Part shown: positions 15,489 to 26,566 of the stretch, piece by piece | How positions within the stretch are numbered: position 1 is the stretch's first letter | How the letters are laid out: each line of letters opens with the position of its first letter | From: Methylobacterium currus | Lineage (GTDB): Bacteria > Pseudomonadota > Alphaproteobacteria > Rhizobiales > Beijerinckiaceae | NCBI RefSeq assembly: GCF_003058325.1 | Contig: NZ_CP028843.1 | Span: 5,573,001-5,637,000, forward strand | Reading direction: 5' to 3' | Length of the DNA: 64,000 bases | Translations under genes and position numbers: made by a program | The notes under the pieces: model-generated | Told to the model about the DNA's origin: nothing | Database searches by the model: none | The model's input: the letters and a program-made list of their open reading frames with translations, nothing else

Positions 15489-16975
15489 CGGAGACGCCGG
15501 CCGCGCCCTGGCCGGACAAGCCCCTTGCCGTGCTGGTGATCGGGGCCGGCTTCTCCGGCCTCGCCATGGCGATCCGTTGCCGGCAATCCGGCATCGACGA
15601 CCTGCTCGTCGTCGAGAAGGCCGGGGCGGTCGGCGGCACCTGGCACGAGAACACCTATCCGGGCGCCGCCTGCGACATCCCGGCCCATCTCTATGCCCTG
15701 TCCTTCGCCCCGAAGCCCGACTGGACCCGCACCTATGCGGGCCAGAAGGAGATCGCCGCCTATCTGCGCGAGCTGGTCGAGCGGTTCGGCCTGGCCCCGC
15801 ACATCGCCCTCTCCACCGCCGTCACCGGCGCGGTCTGGGACGGGGCGCGGTCGCTGTGGCGGGTCGAGACCGATCGCGGCCCGCTCGAGGCCCGGGTGCT
15901 GGTCTCCGGCATGGGGGCCCTGCATCACCCGGCGATCCCGGCCGTCGCGGGCCTGCACACCTTCCTGGGGCCGCTCTTCCACACCTCGGCCTGGGACCAC
16001 GGCGTGTCGCTGCGGGCCAAGCGCGTCGGGGTGATCGGGACCGGGGCGAGCGCGATCCAGGTCGTGCCGGCCATCGCCCCGGAGGTGGAGCGGCTGGTGC
16101 TGTTCCAGCGCACGCCGCCCTGGGTGGTCCCGCGCAACGACCGGCCGATCGGCCCGCGGCTGCGGGCGCTGTTCCACCGCCTGCCCCTGGCCCGCCGCGC
16201 CTTGCGCGGCGTCCAGTTCTGGCTGCGGGAGGCGCAGGCGGCTTTCGGCTTCACCCGGGTCTCGGGCCTCACCCGCCTCGCCGAGGCGATGAGCCGCCGC
16301 CACCTGCGCAGCCAGGTCCCCGACCCCGCCCTGCGGGCGAAGCTGGCCCCGCCCTACCGGCTCGGCTGCAAGCGGGTGCTGATCTCCGACGATTACTACC
16401 CGGCCCTGACCCGTCCGAACGTGACGGTCGAGACCGGCCCGATCCGCGCCGTCACGCCGGACGGCGTGACCATGGCCGACGGCCGTCACCACCCCCTCGA
16501 CGTCCTGGTGCTGGCCACCGGCTTCGACGTCACCGCCTCCCTCGCCCGGGTGCCGGTGGTCGGCCGCGACGGGCTGATCCTGGCCCGGGCCTGGAGCGAG
16601 CGGGTGGCGGCACATCGCGGCGTGGCGCTGGCGGGATTTCCCAACTTCTTCATGCTGCTCGGCCCCAATACGGGCCTGGGCCACAATTCCGTGGTGCTGA
16701 TGATCGAGGCGCAGGTCGAGTACGTGCTCGCCTGCCTGGCCGAGATGCGGGAGCGCAACCTTGCCGCCATCGAGCCGACGCCCGAGGCGCAGGCGCGCTA
16801 CCTCGCCGAGCTGGAGCAGCGGCTGTCCGGCAGCATCTGGCAGCAGGGGGGCTGCGCCAGCTGGTACCAGGACGCGACCGGGCGCAACATCGCGCTCTGG
16901 CCCGGCACGGTCGTCGCCTACCGGCGCGCGTTGCGCCGACCGGACTGGTCCGAATTCATCCTCACCCCGGCATAG
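15485..16975 (+). CDS. Flavin-containing (Baeyer-Villiger-type) monooxygenase
   Basis: The protein has 496 residues from a GTG start that overlaps the esterase stop. The FAD-binding GAGFSGLAMA is near residue 20. GGTWHENTYPGAACDIPAHLY is the region typical of class B monooxygenases. The Baeyer-Villiger fingerprint FLGPLFHTSAWDH starts near 160, the NADPH-binding GVIGTGASAIQ is near 180, and VLATGF near 340. The enzyme would insert oxygen next to a carbonyl, turning a ketone into an ester for the preceding hydrolase. The three-gene order recalls Rv3083-lipR-Rv3085 of the mycobacterial mymA operon, although the order of genes differs. Confidence 0.86.
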   Translation: MTETPAAPWPDKPLAVLVIGAGFSGLAMAIRCRQSGIDDLLVVEKAGAVGGTWHENTYPGAACDIPAHLYALSFAPKPDWTRTYAGQKEIAAYLRELVERFGLAPHIALSTAVTGAVWDGARSLWRVETDRGPLEARVLVSGMGALHHPAIPAVAGLHTFLGPLFHTSAWDHGVSLRAKRVGVIGTGASAIQVVPAIAPEVERLVLFQRTPPWVVPRNDRPIGPRLRALFHRLPLARRALRGVQFWLREAQAAFGFTRVSGLTRLAEAMSRRHLRSQVPDPALRAKLAPPYRLGCKRVLISDDYYPALTRPNVTVETGPIRAVTPDGVTMADGRHHPLDVLVLATGFDVTASLARVPVVGRDGLILARAWSERVAAHRGVALAGFPNFFMLLGPNTGLGHNSVVLMIEAQVEYVLACLAEMRERNLAAIEPTPEAQARYLAELEQRLSGSIWQQGGCASWYQDATGRNIALWPGTVVAYRRALRRPDWSEFILTPA

Positions 16976-18733
<1,758 letters not shown>

Positions 18734-18747
18734 CGGCCTGAATGATC

Positions 18748-18776
18748 GGCGGAACCCTGGCAATCACGGTTCCGCC
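18748..18776 (+). terminator. Hairpin after guaB
   Basis: A perfect 9-bp stem GGCGGAACC/GGTTCCGCC with an 11-nt loop starts 14 bp after the guaB stop. It has no T-run. The following 18785-18930 segment contains further partly palindromic CATCCCGG/CCGGGAT and GCGGCTCCGC pieces. Confidence 0.5.
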
Positions 18777-18971
18777 GCATAAGGTCATCCCGGTGCTCAC
18801 CGAAGGCGAGAGCCCGGGATCCAGATGCGCAGGTGGCGCAGAACGACGCGGAAAGCGTTCCACCCTCTTCCGAACGTCTTCAGGGTCTCGATGCCGGGCT
18901 CCGCTTTTGCGGCTCCGCAATGACGCGGAGGTTGGAAAGTCTGTCAGTCGACTCTCGAAGAGAGCCAGCCT

Positions 18972-19352
18972 TCAGCCCCCCTGCGCTCCTCCCGGCACCG
19001 GGCCCAGCCGCTTGGCCAGCCGCTCGATCCGCTCCGCGGTGCGCTGCACGGTCTCGGCGAGGCGCACCTCGGAAGCCTCGCGCTCGGCGCTGCCGGCATC
19101 GGTGGATTCTCGCAACGCCGCCGTCTCGCGCTCCATCGCCTCCATCCGGCGCTTGGTCTCGGCGAGCTCGTCCGCCAGGGTCAGCGCCGCCATGACGTGC
19201 AGGCGCATGTCGCCGATCTCGCCGAAGGCCTTGCGCATGTCGCCGATGCGGGCGTCGAAGCTCGCGGCCAGCCCCTCGAGGTGGCGCTCCTCGCCCTCGC
19301 CGCAGGCCATGCGGTAGGTCTTGCCGGCGATGGTGACGGTCACTTGAGGCAT
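18972..19352 (-). CDS. zapA: Cell division protein ZapA
   Basis: The protein has 126 residues. The N-terminal globular head has VTVTIAGKTYRMACGEGEERHLEGLAA, typical of ZapA. A long coiled coil from about residue 55 follows (LTLADELAETKRRMEAMERE...). ZapA crosslinks FtsZ filaments at the division site. The gene follows the DUF4164 coiled-coil gene on the same strand, 58 bp away, and the two are likely cotranscribed. Confidence 0.88.
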   Translation of the reverse strand: MPQVTVTIAGKTYRMACGEGEERHLEGLAASFDARIGDMRKAFGEIGDMRLHVMAALTLADELAETKRRMEAMERETAALRESTDAGSAEREASEVRLAETVQRTAERIERLAKRLGPVPGGAQGG

Positions 19353-19410
19353 GGGGTCACCTTAGGCACGAATGCCTTCATCGAACGCATGAAACGCGAG
19401 TTCAGGGCCG

Positions 19411-19698
19411 TCAGCCCTCGCCCCGCTCGCCGGCGCGGCCCAAGACGCCCTCGACGGTGCCGATGGCGCGGCCGAGGCGGTGGTCGACGTCCTCGGTCAC
19501 CGATTGCATCTCGGCGAGGCGCGCCGTCGCGCCGTCCAGCTCCGACGCCAGCCGGGCCCGGTCGTCGCGCATGATCTCAAGCTCGGTCTCGAGATCACTG
19601 TGGCTACGCTCCGCGTCGAGCCGGCGCGCCACCGCGGATTCGAGCAGGGCCACCGAGGCTTCGAGGCGGCGCAGCGCTTCCTCCACCGCTGCGGTCAT
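19411..19698 (-). CDS. DUF4164-family coiled-coil protein
   Basis: The protein has 95 residues from the ATG at 19698. GGAGG ends six bases before it and overlaps the in-frame GTG at 19704, so the ATG is preferred. Almost the whole protein is predicted coiled coil (heptads through EEALRRLEASVALLESAVARRLDAERS and the Glu/Arg-rich middle). DUF4164 genes accompany zapA in many Rhizobiales, which suggests a division-related structural role, but no function is established. Confidence 0.78.
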   Translation of the reverse strand: MTAAVEEALRRLEASVALLESAVARRLDAERSHSDLETELEIMRDDRARLASELDGATARLAEMQSVTEDVDHRLGRAIGTVEGVLGRAGERGEG

Positions 19699-19857
19699 GC
19701 TCACCTCCGAAAAACGCCGCCACGAATGCCGGCGGGGACCGTGGATCCCCGGCCGGGATACTCGGCCGAAACCCTAAAGGCCCGGGGCCCGCGTCGCAAT
19801 CGCCGTGCCGCCATGTGCGGCGCCTCGACGGTGCCGCCCTGGGGACGGTGGGGACAA

Positions 19858-21012
19858 TCAGGCCGCCGCCGCGACTTCCAGCCGGTTCCGGCCCGCGGCC
19901 TTGGCCCGGTAGAGGGCGCGGTCGGCGGCCGAGAGAAGGGCCGGCAGGTCGGTGCAGTCGGACTGCGCCGCCGCGAGACCGATGCTGACGGTCGCCGGGA
20001 TGCCGGGACCGTCGTGGTCGAGGGCCGCCTCCGCGAAGCGGTGCGCGACGGCCTCGCCGACCTGCTGCGCCGCGGCGAGGTCGAACCCCGGCAGCAGGGC
20101 GGCGAATTCCTCGCCGCCCAGTCGGGCGATGAGCGCGTCCGGCCCGGCCGCGCGGCGCGCCGTGTCGGCGAAGAGCCGCAGGACCGCGTCGCCGGCGGCG
20201 TGGCCGTGACGGTCGTTGATCGCCTTGAAGTGGTCGAGGTCGAAGGCGAGGAGCGAGACCGGCTGGTCCGGCCGGCGCGCGGCCAGGATCCGCGTCCCCT
20301 CGTCGAAGAAGCCGTGCCGGTTCAGGAGGCCGGTGAGGTAGTCCGTCCGGGCCGCGATCAGGAGCCGGCCCTGGGCTTCCTCGCGCACCAGGGCCAGCAG
20401 CCCCATCGGCATCGCCACGGAAAAGAGCACGCCTTCGTACATCGTCAGCTTGGCGACGGCCGTCAGCACCTCCTCGCCCCAGGCGGCGGTCGCGAGCGGG
20501 GCCAGGACGGCGCGAGCGAGATAGAACAGGCCGTGGCCGATCGCGACCGCGATCACCATCGCGCGGGAGCGCAGGCCCCGCAGCGTCCGGTTGCGCAGCA
20601 GCGCCCGCCCGGTCAGGCCGCAGGCCAGCGCGACCGGCACGCTGCCGACATGATGCCACAGCACGCCCATGGCGCCCGTCCCGCCGACGATCCAGAGCGC
20701 CGCCACCGCCGCGAGCCCGGCACCGGTCAGGAGGAGGCTGCCCTGTCCGTCCAGGCGGGTCACGCCGTGCAGGAGCAGCCCATAGCCCAGTACGAACAGG
20801 AGGCTGGCCAGCGCCAGGCCGCTCGCCGCGGGAAAGTGGCCGCGATTCATCGCGACGAGGCAGGCCGCGGCGGTCACCCCATAGGAGGCGGCCCAGAAGC
20901 CGAGCGTCCGCGCATGCCGCGGATGGGCCTGCCGCTCCCACAGCGTCATCGCTGCGGCGACCAGCAACGTCCCGACGGTCAGGTAATAGAGTGTGGGGAG
21001 ATCGATCTGCAT
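19858..21012 (-). CDS. Membrane-bound diguanylate cyclase (GGDEF domain)
   Basis: The protein has 384 residues from the ATG at 21012. About six hydrophobic segments occupy residues 10-200. A GGDEF domain covers about residues 215-384, with FDLDHFKAINDRHGHAAGD and the active-site loop RLGGEEF. It would make cyclic di-GMP from two GTP. The inhibitory I-site (RxxD five residues before GGEEF) is not present at the expected position, so product inhibition may be absent. The frame stays open to 22437, but that extension is antisense to gap and was left out. Confidence 0.88.
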   Translation of the reverse strand: MQIDLPTLYYLTVGTLLVAAAMTLWERQAHPRHARTLGFWAASYGVTAAACLVAMNRGHFPAASGLALASLLFVLGYGLLLHGVTRLDGQGSLLLTGAGLAAVAALWIVGGTGAMGVLWHHVGSVPVALACGLTGRALLRNRTLRGLRSRAMVIAVAIGHGLFYLARAVLAPLATAAWGEEVLTAVAKLTMYEGVLFSVAMPMGLLALVREEAQGRLLIAARTDYLTGLLNRHGFFDEGTRILAARRPDQPVSLLAFDLDHFKAINDRHGHAAGDAVLRLFADTARRAAGPDALIARLGGEEFAALLPGFDLAAAQQVGEAVAHRFAEAALDHDGPGIPATVSIGLAAAQSDCTDLPALLSAADRALYRAKAAGRNRLEVAAAA

Positions 21013-21549
21013 CGCTGCCGTCACCTGCCAGCATCGACCTACGCGCGGACCTGCGTAATTTTGGTTACAGATCCGGCAGTCTCTCACCCGTTGCACGGCA
21101 TGGTTAAGCCACGGCCAACCGGATATCGACGAAGCGATGTTCCCATCCGGGCCGTGCGCCGCAGGGCGGAGCGCTCGGATCCGCTCCCGATCGCCGGTTT
21201 TCCCCAAGGCGCCGCCCGGGTTTGACACCTCCCAGTGCCATGATAGGAAGCCGGCGCCCCCGCCGGGCGGCTGTCGCCGGCGGATTGACAGAATACGAGC
21301 TGCCGTGACGCTTCCCGTGCTCCCCGCCAGTGCCGTCCCCGCCGGGACGGCCGGCGTGTCCGGGACCACGCGGCGCGCAGCGGGCCCCGCCGGCCGTCGC
21401 CGGTCCGTCCTCCCCAGCGTCGACACACGCCGCGCAGGCCCGATCTCCGTCTGCCCGATCTCTGCCGGGTCGCGCCGCGCGGCCCCGTCCGCTGCGGGGC
21501 GTTCCGGCCCCCACCCCCTCCGCCACGCCCATCCCCAGGGAGAGAACCC
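21013..21549. promoter_or_regulatory. Intergenic region between the diguanylate cyclase and gap, probable gap promoter
   Basis: This 537-bp stretch separates divergent genes and holds no convincing coding region. Two exact TTGACA hexamers lie at 21222-21227 and 21285-21290 and could be -35 elements for gap, but no good -10 follows at 16-18 bp. The last 250 bp before gap are C-rich and would give a long leader. No riboswitch was recognised. Confidence 0.4.
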
Positions 21550-22557
21550 ATGACGGTCAAGGTTGCCATCAACGGCTTCGGACGCATCGGCCGCAACGTC
21601 CTGCGCGCCATCAAGGAGGCCGGCCGCACCGACATCGAGGTCGTGGCCATCAACGATCTCGGCCCCGTCGAGACCAACGCCCACCTGCTGCGCTTCGACT
21701 CGGTCCACGGCAAGTTCCCGGGCACCGTCTCGGTCGAGGGCGACCACATCGTGGTCGACGGCCAGCGCATCCGCGTCACCGCGATCAAGAACCCGGCCGA
21801 GCTGCCTCACCGCGAGCTCGGCGTCGACATCGCGATGGAGTGCACCGGCATCTTCACCTCGAAGGACAAGGCGAAGCTGCACCTCGAGGCCGGCGCCAAG
21901 CGCGTGATCGTGTCGGCCCCGGCCGACGGCGCCGACCTCACGGTCGTCTACGGCGTGAACCACGACAAGCTGACGGCCGACCACCTCGTGGTCTCCAACG
22001 CCTCGTGCACCACCAACTGCCTCGCCCCGGTCGCGAAGGTGCTCAACGATGCCGTCGGCATCGAGCGCGGCTTCATGACCACGATCCACTCCTACACCAA
22101 CGACCAGCCCTCGCTGGACCAGATGCACAAGGACCTCTACCGGGCCCGCGCCGCGGCCCTGTCGATGATCCCGACCACGACCGGCGCCGCCAAGGCCGTC
22201 GGCCTGGTGCTGCCGGAGCTGAACGGCAAGCTCGACGGCACCTCGATCCGTGTGCCGACCCCGAACGTCTCGGTCGTCGACTTCAAGTTCGTGGCCAAGC
22301 GCAACACCTCGGTCGCCGAGATCAACGAGGCGATCAAGGCCGCGGCCAACGGCCCGCTCAAGGGCGTGCTCGGCTACACCGAGGCCCCGAACGTCTCGAT
22401 CGACTTCAACCACGACCCCCACTCCTCGACCTTCCACATCGACCAGACCAAGGTCATGGACGGCAACTTCGTCCGGGTGCTGTCCTGGTACGACAACGAG
22501 TGGGGCTTCTCGAACCGCATGGCCGACACCGCCATCGCGATGGCGAAGCTGATCTGA
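21550..22557 (+). CDS. gap: Glyceraldehyde-3-phosphate dehydrogenase, type I
   Basis: The protein has 335 residues, the normal size. [10 protein letters not shown] is the NAD-binding turn, Cys153 in [12 protein letters not shown] is catalytic, and [12 protein letters not shown] closes the family signature. AGAGAAC lies just before the ATG. It interconverts glyceraldehyde-3-phosphate and 1,3-bisphosphoglycerate. It heads a row with pgk and fba that serves glycolysis and gluconeogenesis. The Asp in AINDLGP suggests NAD preference. Confidence 0.96.
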   Translation: MTVKVAINGFGRIGRNVLRAIKEAGRTDIEVVAINDLGPVETNAHLLRFDSVHGKFPGTVSVEGDHIVVDGQRIRVTAIKNPAELPHRELGVDIAMECTGIFTSKDKAKLHLEAGAKRVIVSAPADGADLTVVYGVNHDKLTADHLVVSNASCTTNCLAPVAKVLNDAVGIERGFMTTIHSYTNDQPSLDQMHKDLYRARAAALSMIPTTTGAAKAVGLVLPELNGKLDGTSIRVPTPNVSVVDFKFVAKRNTSVAEINEAIKAAANGPLKGVLGYTEAPNVSIDFNHDPHSSTFHIDQTKVMDGNFVRVLSWYDNEWGFSNRMADTAIAMAKLI

Positions 22558-22569
22558 TCAGGCCGATGC

Positions 22570-22599
22570 GACGGGCCGGCTCCCCCGAGCCGGCCCGTC
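22570..22599 (+). terminator. Perfect 13-bp hairpin after gap
   Basis: GACGGGCCGGCTC pairs perfectly with GAGCCGGCCCGTC around a CCCC loop, 12 bp after the gap stop. There is no T-run. It may lower expression of downstream pgk and fba relative to gap or protect the gap mRNA 3' end. Confidence 0.6.
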
Positions 22600-22657
22600 C
22601 CGGGCGGCCTCGCGACGGGGCCGCCTCCCTTTTGAGGACCCGCCCGAGGATCTGCCG

Positions 22658-23224
22658 ATGACCGACGCCGCGCCCTCCACCCGTCCCGCGAACGCCGCCG
22701 ACAAGGCCCTGCTCCAGGGCCAGGTGCCGACCTCGGCGCCGCAGGGCACGACCCCTGCCGCCCCGGTGCAAGTGGCCCCTGCGCAAATGTCCCCCGCGCA
22801 AGCGTCCCCCGCTCACGTCGCGCCTGGACATGTCCCTCCCGGGCCAATCCCCCCGAACGCCGTAGCTCCGCCGTCCGGCACGCCCGCCCGGATCGCCGTC
22901 GCGCTGCCGAGCCAGGTCGCCGACCAGCTCGCCCGCATCGAGGACAAGGCCTCGCGGATCGAGGACAAGTACGCCCGCTCCGAGGCGCTGCTCACCCGTG
23001 TCGAGGACCGGGTCGATGCGGCCGGCGCCCGCATGAACGAGGCCGCGCGCCAGGCCGACCTCGCGGCCCTGCGCAACGAGGTCCGGGCGCTCACCGAGCG
23101 CACCCGCCGCCTGCCCGGCCTCGGCGCCCTCGTTCTGACCGCGATCATCACCGCCGTCCTGACGGTGGCGCTGACCCTGGTCGCCCAGCGCCTCAACCTG
23201 CAGGGCCTGATCCCGCTGCGCTGA
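22658..23224 (+). CDS. Small membrane protein with coiled coil, unknown function
   Basis: The protein has 188 residues. GAGGA seven bases before the ATG supports the start. Residues about 30-70 are a Pro/Ala-rich segment built of repeated A-P/S-A-Q/H-x-P units. Residues about 85-150 form a charged coiled coil (ARIEDKASRIEDKYARSEALLTRVEDR). One hydrophobic segment is near residues 152-175, followed by a short tail. The protein is thus probably C-tail-anchored with its coiled coil in the cytoplasm. I do not recognise the family. It lies between gap and pgk on the same strand, where no extra gene is expected. Confidence 0.7.
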   Translation: MTDAAPSTRPANAADKALLQGQVPTSAPQGTTPAAPVQVAPAQMSPAQASPAHVAPGHVPPGPIPPNAVAPPSGTPARIAVALPSQVADQLARIEDKASRIEDKYARSEALLTRVEDRVDAAGARMNEAARQADLAALRNEVRALTERTRRLPGLGALVLTAIITAVLTVALTLVAQRLNLQGLIPLR

Positions 23225-23278
23225 GGTCCCGCGCACCCCACGCGCCCGTCCCCCACTCCCGATAAGGTGCCCCCGCCG

Positions 23279-24481
23279 ATGACCCGTTTCCGTACCCTCG
23301 ACGATGCCGGCGACCTGAAGGGCAAGCGCGTCCTCGTGCGCGTCGATTTCAACGTGCCGATGGACCAGGGCCGCGTCACCGACGCCACCCGCATCCGGCG
23401 CGTGCTGCCGACCCTCCGCGAGCTCGTCGAGGCCGGCGCCAAGGTGGTCCTGCTCGCCCATTTCGGCCGCCCGAAGGGCAAGCCGGTCCCGGCCGAGTCC
23501 CTGCGCCCGATCGCCGAGGCCACCGCCCGCGAGCTCGGCCGCCCGGTCGCCTTCGCGGAGGATTGCGTCGGCGAGACGGCCGCCGCGGCCGTGGCTGCGC
23601 TCAAGGACGGCGACGTCCTGATGCTGGAAAACACCCGCTTCCACGCCGGCGAGGAGAAGAACGACCCCGCCTTCGTCAAGGCGCTCGCCGCCAACGGCGA
23701 CGTCTACGTCAACGAGGCCTTCTCCGCCGCCCACCGGGCCCACGCCTCGACGGAAGGGCTCGCCCACGTGCTGCCGGCCTATGCGGGCCGCCTGATGCAG
23801 GCCGAGCTCGACGCGCTCACCAAGGGCCTCGAGGCCCCGGCCCGGCCGGTGGTGGCGATCGTCGGCGGCTCCAAGGTCTCGACCAAGATCGACCTCCTGA
23901 AGAACCTCGTCGCCAAGGTCGACGCCCTGGTGATCGGCGGCGGCATGGCCAACACCTTCCTGCACGCCGCCGGCCTCGGCGTCGGCAAGTCGCTCTGCGA
24001 GCGCGACCTCGCCGGCACCGCCCAGGCGATCATCGAGGCGGCGCGGGAGAACAACTGTGCCATCATCCTGCCGGTCGACGGCGTGGTGGCCGAGGAGTTC
24101 AAGGCCGGCGCTCCCCACCACACCTACGGGGTCGACGCGATCCCGGAGAACGGCATGATCCTCGACATCGGCAGCCTGTCGGTGGACCGGATCTCGGCCG
24201 CGATCGACGACGCCAAGACCCTGGTGTGGAACGGCCCGGTCGGCGCCTTCGAGATCGCTCCCTTCGACCAGGGCACGGTGGCGGCGGCCCGCCATGCGGC
24301 GGCACGGACCAAGGCCGGCAAGCTCGTCTCGGTGGCGGGCGGCGGCGACACGGTGGCGGCGCTCAACCATGCCGGCGTGTCGGAGGACTTCACCTATATC
24401 TCGACCGCCGGCGGTGCCTTCCTCGAATGGCTCGAGGGCAAGCCGCTGCCGGGCGTCGACGCGCTGCGCCGACAAGCGTGA
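23279..24481 (+). CDS. pgk: Phosphoglycerate kinase
   Basis: The protein has 400 residues from the ATG at 23279. A GTG at 23267 is in frame, but the homologous start [10 protein letters not shown] favours the [22 protein letters not shown] and HFGRPKG carry the substrate-binding residues. The C-terminal ATP-binding half has [19 protein letters not shown] and GGGDTVAAL. It transfers phosphate between 1,3-bisphosphoglycerate and ADP. fba follows after 87 bp. Confidence 0.96.
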   Translation: MTRFRTLDDAGDLKGKRVLVRVDFNVPMDQGRVTDATRIRRVLPTLRELVEAGAKVVLLAHFGRPKGKPVPAESLRPIAEATARELGRPVAFAEDCVGETAAAAVAALKDGDVLMLENTRFHAGEEKNDPAFVKALAANGDVYVNEAFSAAHRAHASTEGLAHVLPAYAGRLMQAELDALTKGLEAPARPVVAIVGGSKVSTKIDLLKNLVAKVDALVIGGGMANTFLHAAGLGVGKSLCERDLAGTAQAIIEAARENNCAIILPVDGVVAEEFKAGAPHHTYGVDAIPENGMILDIGSLSVDRISAAIDDAKTLVWNGPVGAFEIAPFDQGTVAAARHAAARTKAGKLVSVAGGGDTVAALNHAGVSEDFTYISTAGGAFLEWLEGKPLPGVDALRRQA

Positions 24482-24568
24482 GGGTGCGGTTCAGGTCGGC
24501 GGGATTAGGACGCCCGCCGGCCCGTCCGCTATAATGCGGCAACACTGACGATCTCGGAGGATACGGAC

Positions 24569-25654
24569 ATGGCGCGCATCACGCTCAGGCAGCTTCTCGA
24601 CCACGCCGCCGAGCACGGCTACGGGGTGCCGGCCTTCAACATCAACAACATGGAGCAGGGCCTCGCCATCATGGCGGCGGCCGACGCCACCGACTCGCCG
24701 GTGATCCTGCAGGCGAGCCGCGGCGCCCGCGCCTATGCCAACGACGTGGTTCTGGCCAAGCTGATCGACGGCCTCGTCGAGATCTATCCGCACATCCCGG
24801 TCTGCATGCACCTGGATCACGGGAACAACGAGGCGACCTGCGCCACGGCGATCCAGTACGGCTTCACCTCGGTGATGATGGACGGATCGCTCAAGAGCGA
24901 CGGCAAGACCCCGGCGGACTACAACTACAACGTCGAGATCACCCGCAAGGTGACCGAGATGGCGCACTGGGCCGGCTGCTCGGTCGAGGGCGAGCTCGGG
25001 GTGCTCGGCTCGCTCGAGAGCGGCCAGGGCGAGGCGGAGGACGGCCACGGCGCCGAAGGCACCCTGTCGCACGACCAGCTCCTGACCGACCCGGCCGAGG
25101 CGGAAAAATTCGTGGCGGCCACCAAGGTCGACGCGCTCGCGGTCGCGATGGGCACCTCGCACGGCGCCTACAAGTTCACCCGCAAGCCCGACGGCGCGGT
25201 GCTGGCGATGAACGTGATCGAGGAGATTCACCGCCGCCTGCCCAACACCCACCTGGTGATGCACGGTTCCTCGTCGGTCCCGCAGGACCTGCAGGACATC
25301 ATCAACCAGTATGGCGGCGAGATGAAGCCGACCTGGGGCGTGCCGGTCGAGGAGATCCAGCGCGGCATCAAGCACGGCGTGCGCAAGATCAACATCGACA
25401 CCGACAACCGGATGGCGATGACCGGCCAGATCCGCAAGGTGCTGATGGAGAACAAGGCCGAATTCGACCCGCGCAAGTACCTGAAGCCGGCGATGGATGC
25501 GATGACCAAGCTGTGCAAGCAGCGCTTCGAGGAGTTCGGCACGGCGGGCCATGCCGGCAAGATCCGGCCGGTCGCGCTGTCCGAGATGGCCAAGCGCTAC
25601 GCCGCCGGCAAGCTCGACCCGTCCTTCGCCCCCTCGAAGGCCGCCGCGGAGTAA
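24569..25654 (+). CDS. fba: Fructose-bisphosphate aldolase, class II
   Basis: The protein has 361 residues. The metal and substrate sites appear as [10 protein letters not shown] (catalytic Asp and zinc His), [32 protein letters not shown] and [20 protein letters not shown] sequence ([15 protein letters not shown]) completes the barrel. It condenses dihydroxyacetone phosphate with glyceraldehyde-3-phosphate and also acts on sedoheptulose bisphosphate in related CbbA enzymes. A GGAGGA ribosome-binding site precedes the ATG. It ends the gap-pgk-fba row. Confidence 0.95.
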   Translation: MARITLRQLLDHAAEHGYGVPAFNINNMEQGLAIMAAADATDSPVILQASRGARAYANDVVLAKLIDGLVEIYPHIPVCMHLDHGNNEATCATAIQYGFTSVMMDGSLKSDGKTPADYNYNVEITRKVTEMAHWAGCSVEGELGVLGSLESGQGEAEDGHGAEGTLSHDQLLTDPAEAEKFVAATKVDALAVAMGTSHGAYKFTRKPDGAVLAMNVIEEIHRRLPNTHLVMHGSSSVPQDLQDIINQYGGEMKPTWGVPVEEIQRGIKHGVRKINIDTDNRMAMTGQIRKVLMENKAEFDPRKYLKPAMDAMTKLCKQRFEEFGTAGHAGKIRPVALSEMAKRYAAGKLDPSFAPSKAAAE

Positions 25655-25761
25655 CCTCCCCGCACCAGCGATGCGGCCGCTCGCGCGCCGCATCGCTGCC
25701 CCACTCGCGATGCACCAGGGCGGGCGGCCGACGGGCCGTCCGCCTCGTGCGTTTCTCGCTC

Positions 25762-25837
25762 TTGGCCTCGTGCACTCTTGGCCTTGTCATCCTTGGCCTT
25801 GTCACCCCTGGCCTTGTCACCCCTGGCCTGTTCGCCC
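25762..25837. repeat. About five tandem 15-bp repeats (TTGGCCTTGTCACCC)
   Basis: Units of 15-16 bp begin at 25762, 25778, 25793, 25808 and 25823, with the best match among the middle three. They lie in the gap between fba and the ThiE-like gene. They have no spacers, so this is a slipped-strand type tandem repeat and not a CRISPR. Confidence 0.8.
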
Positions 25838-25856
25838 CGAAGGCTCGAAGACCCCG

Positions 25857-26564
25857 ATGGCCGATCCCCAGACCCGCCTGATCCTCCTCACCGCCGCCGA
25901 GGCCGGCCCGGAGCTCGGCCCCCGCCTCGCGCGCGCGGTCGCGGCCGGCGACGTCGCCGCGGTGATCCTACGCCTGCCGCCGGGCGAGGAGCGCGCCCTG
26001 GTCAATGCCGTCAAGGCGGTCGCCCCGACGGTGCAGGAGGCCGGCGCCGCCCTGGTGCTCGCCGGCGGCGGGGGCATCGACCTCGCTACCGTGGCCTCCC
26101 GCAGCGGTGCCGACGGCGTCCATGTCCAGGCGGGCGACGCCGAGGCGGACCAGGCGGAGGCTTCGTCCGACGAGGGCGAGGACACAGACGAGGAGGAGGC
26201 CGTGGGACCGCTGCACGCCCTGCGCGAGCGCCTGCGCGACGGCCGCATCCTGGGTGTCGGCGGCATCCGCAGCAAGCACGCCGCGATGCAGGCCGGCGAG
26301 TCCGGCGCCGACTACCTGCTGTTCGGCGACGATCCCGATCTTCCCCTCGACACACTCGTGGCGCGGCTGACCTGGTGGGTCGAGATCTTCGAGACGCCCT
26401 GCATCGCGCTCGCCCGCGACCTCGAGGCCGTGCCCGACCTCGTGGCGACCGGGGCCGAGTTCATCGGCCTCGATCCCGCGCTCTGGGCCGGGGAGGGGGG
26501 CGAGGCCGCGGTCGCCGCGGCGCAGGCGCAGATCCGGAACCGCCCCGCGGGCGGGGAGGGGTGA
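25857..26564 (+). CDS. ThiE/TenI-like protein, possibly not a true thiamine-phosphate synthase
   Basis: The protein has 235 residues from the ATG at 25857. The fold is recognisable from RLILLTAAEAGPELGPRL, ALVLAGG...ADGVHV, ILGVGGIRSKHAAMQAGESGADYLLFG and the final barrel strands. Compared with ThiE, the His-x-Gly-x-x-Asp-Leu loop is replaced by an acidic insert (Glu/Asp-rich, about residues 98-118). The Pro-Thr-x-Thr-Lys phosphate/pyrimidine loop is absent (GDDPDLPLD instead). This suggests altered or lost thiamine chemistry. It is followed two bases after its stop by the Sel1 gene, so they form an operon. Confidence 0.65.
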   Translation: MADPQTRLILLTAAEAGPELGPRLARAVAAGDVAAVILRLPPGEERALVNAVKAVAPTVQEAGAALVLAGGGGIDLATVASRSGADGVHVQAGDAEADQAEASSDEGEDTDEEEAVGPLHALRERLRDGRILGVGGIRSKHAAMQAGESGADYLLFGDDPDLPLDTLVARLTWWVEIFETPCIALARDLEAVPDLVATGAEFIGLDPALWAGEGGEAAVAAAQAQIRNRPAGGEG

Positions 26565-26566
26565 GG

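Noticed and set aside
18734..18971. Possible 6S RNA next to zapA
   Set aside because: The position is where ssrS occurs in some alphaproteobacteria, but the sequence is made of REP-like hairpins and I could not fold a central bubble.
21013..22437. N-terminal extension of the diguanylate cyclase frame
   Set aside because: It runs antisense through gap, has no domain and the membrane part starts naturally at the ATG at 21012.
25762..25837. CRISPR array
   Set aside because: The units are adjacent without spacers and no cas genes are present.
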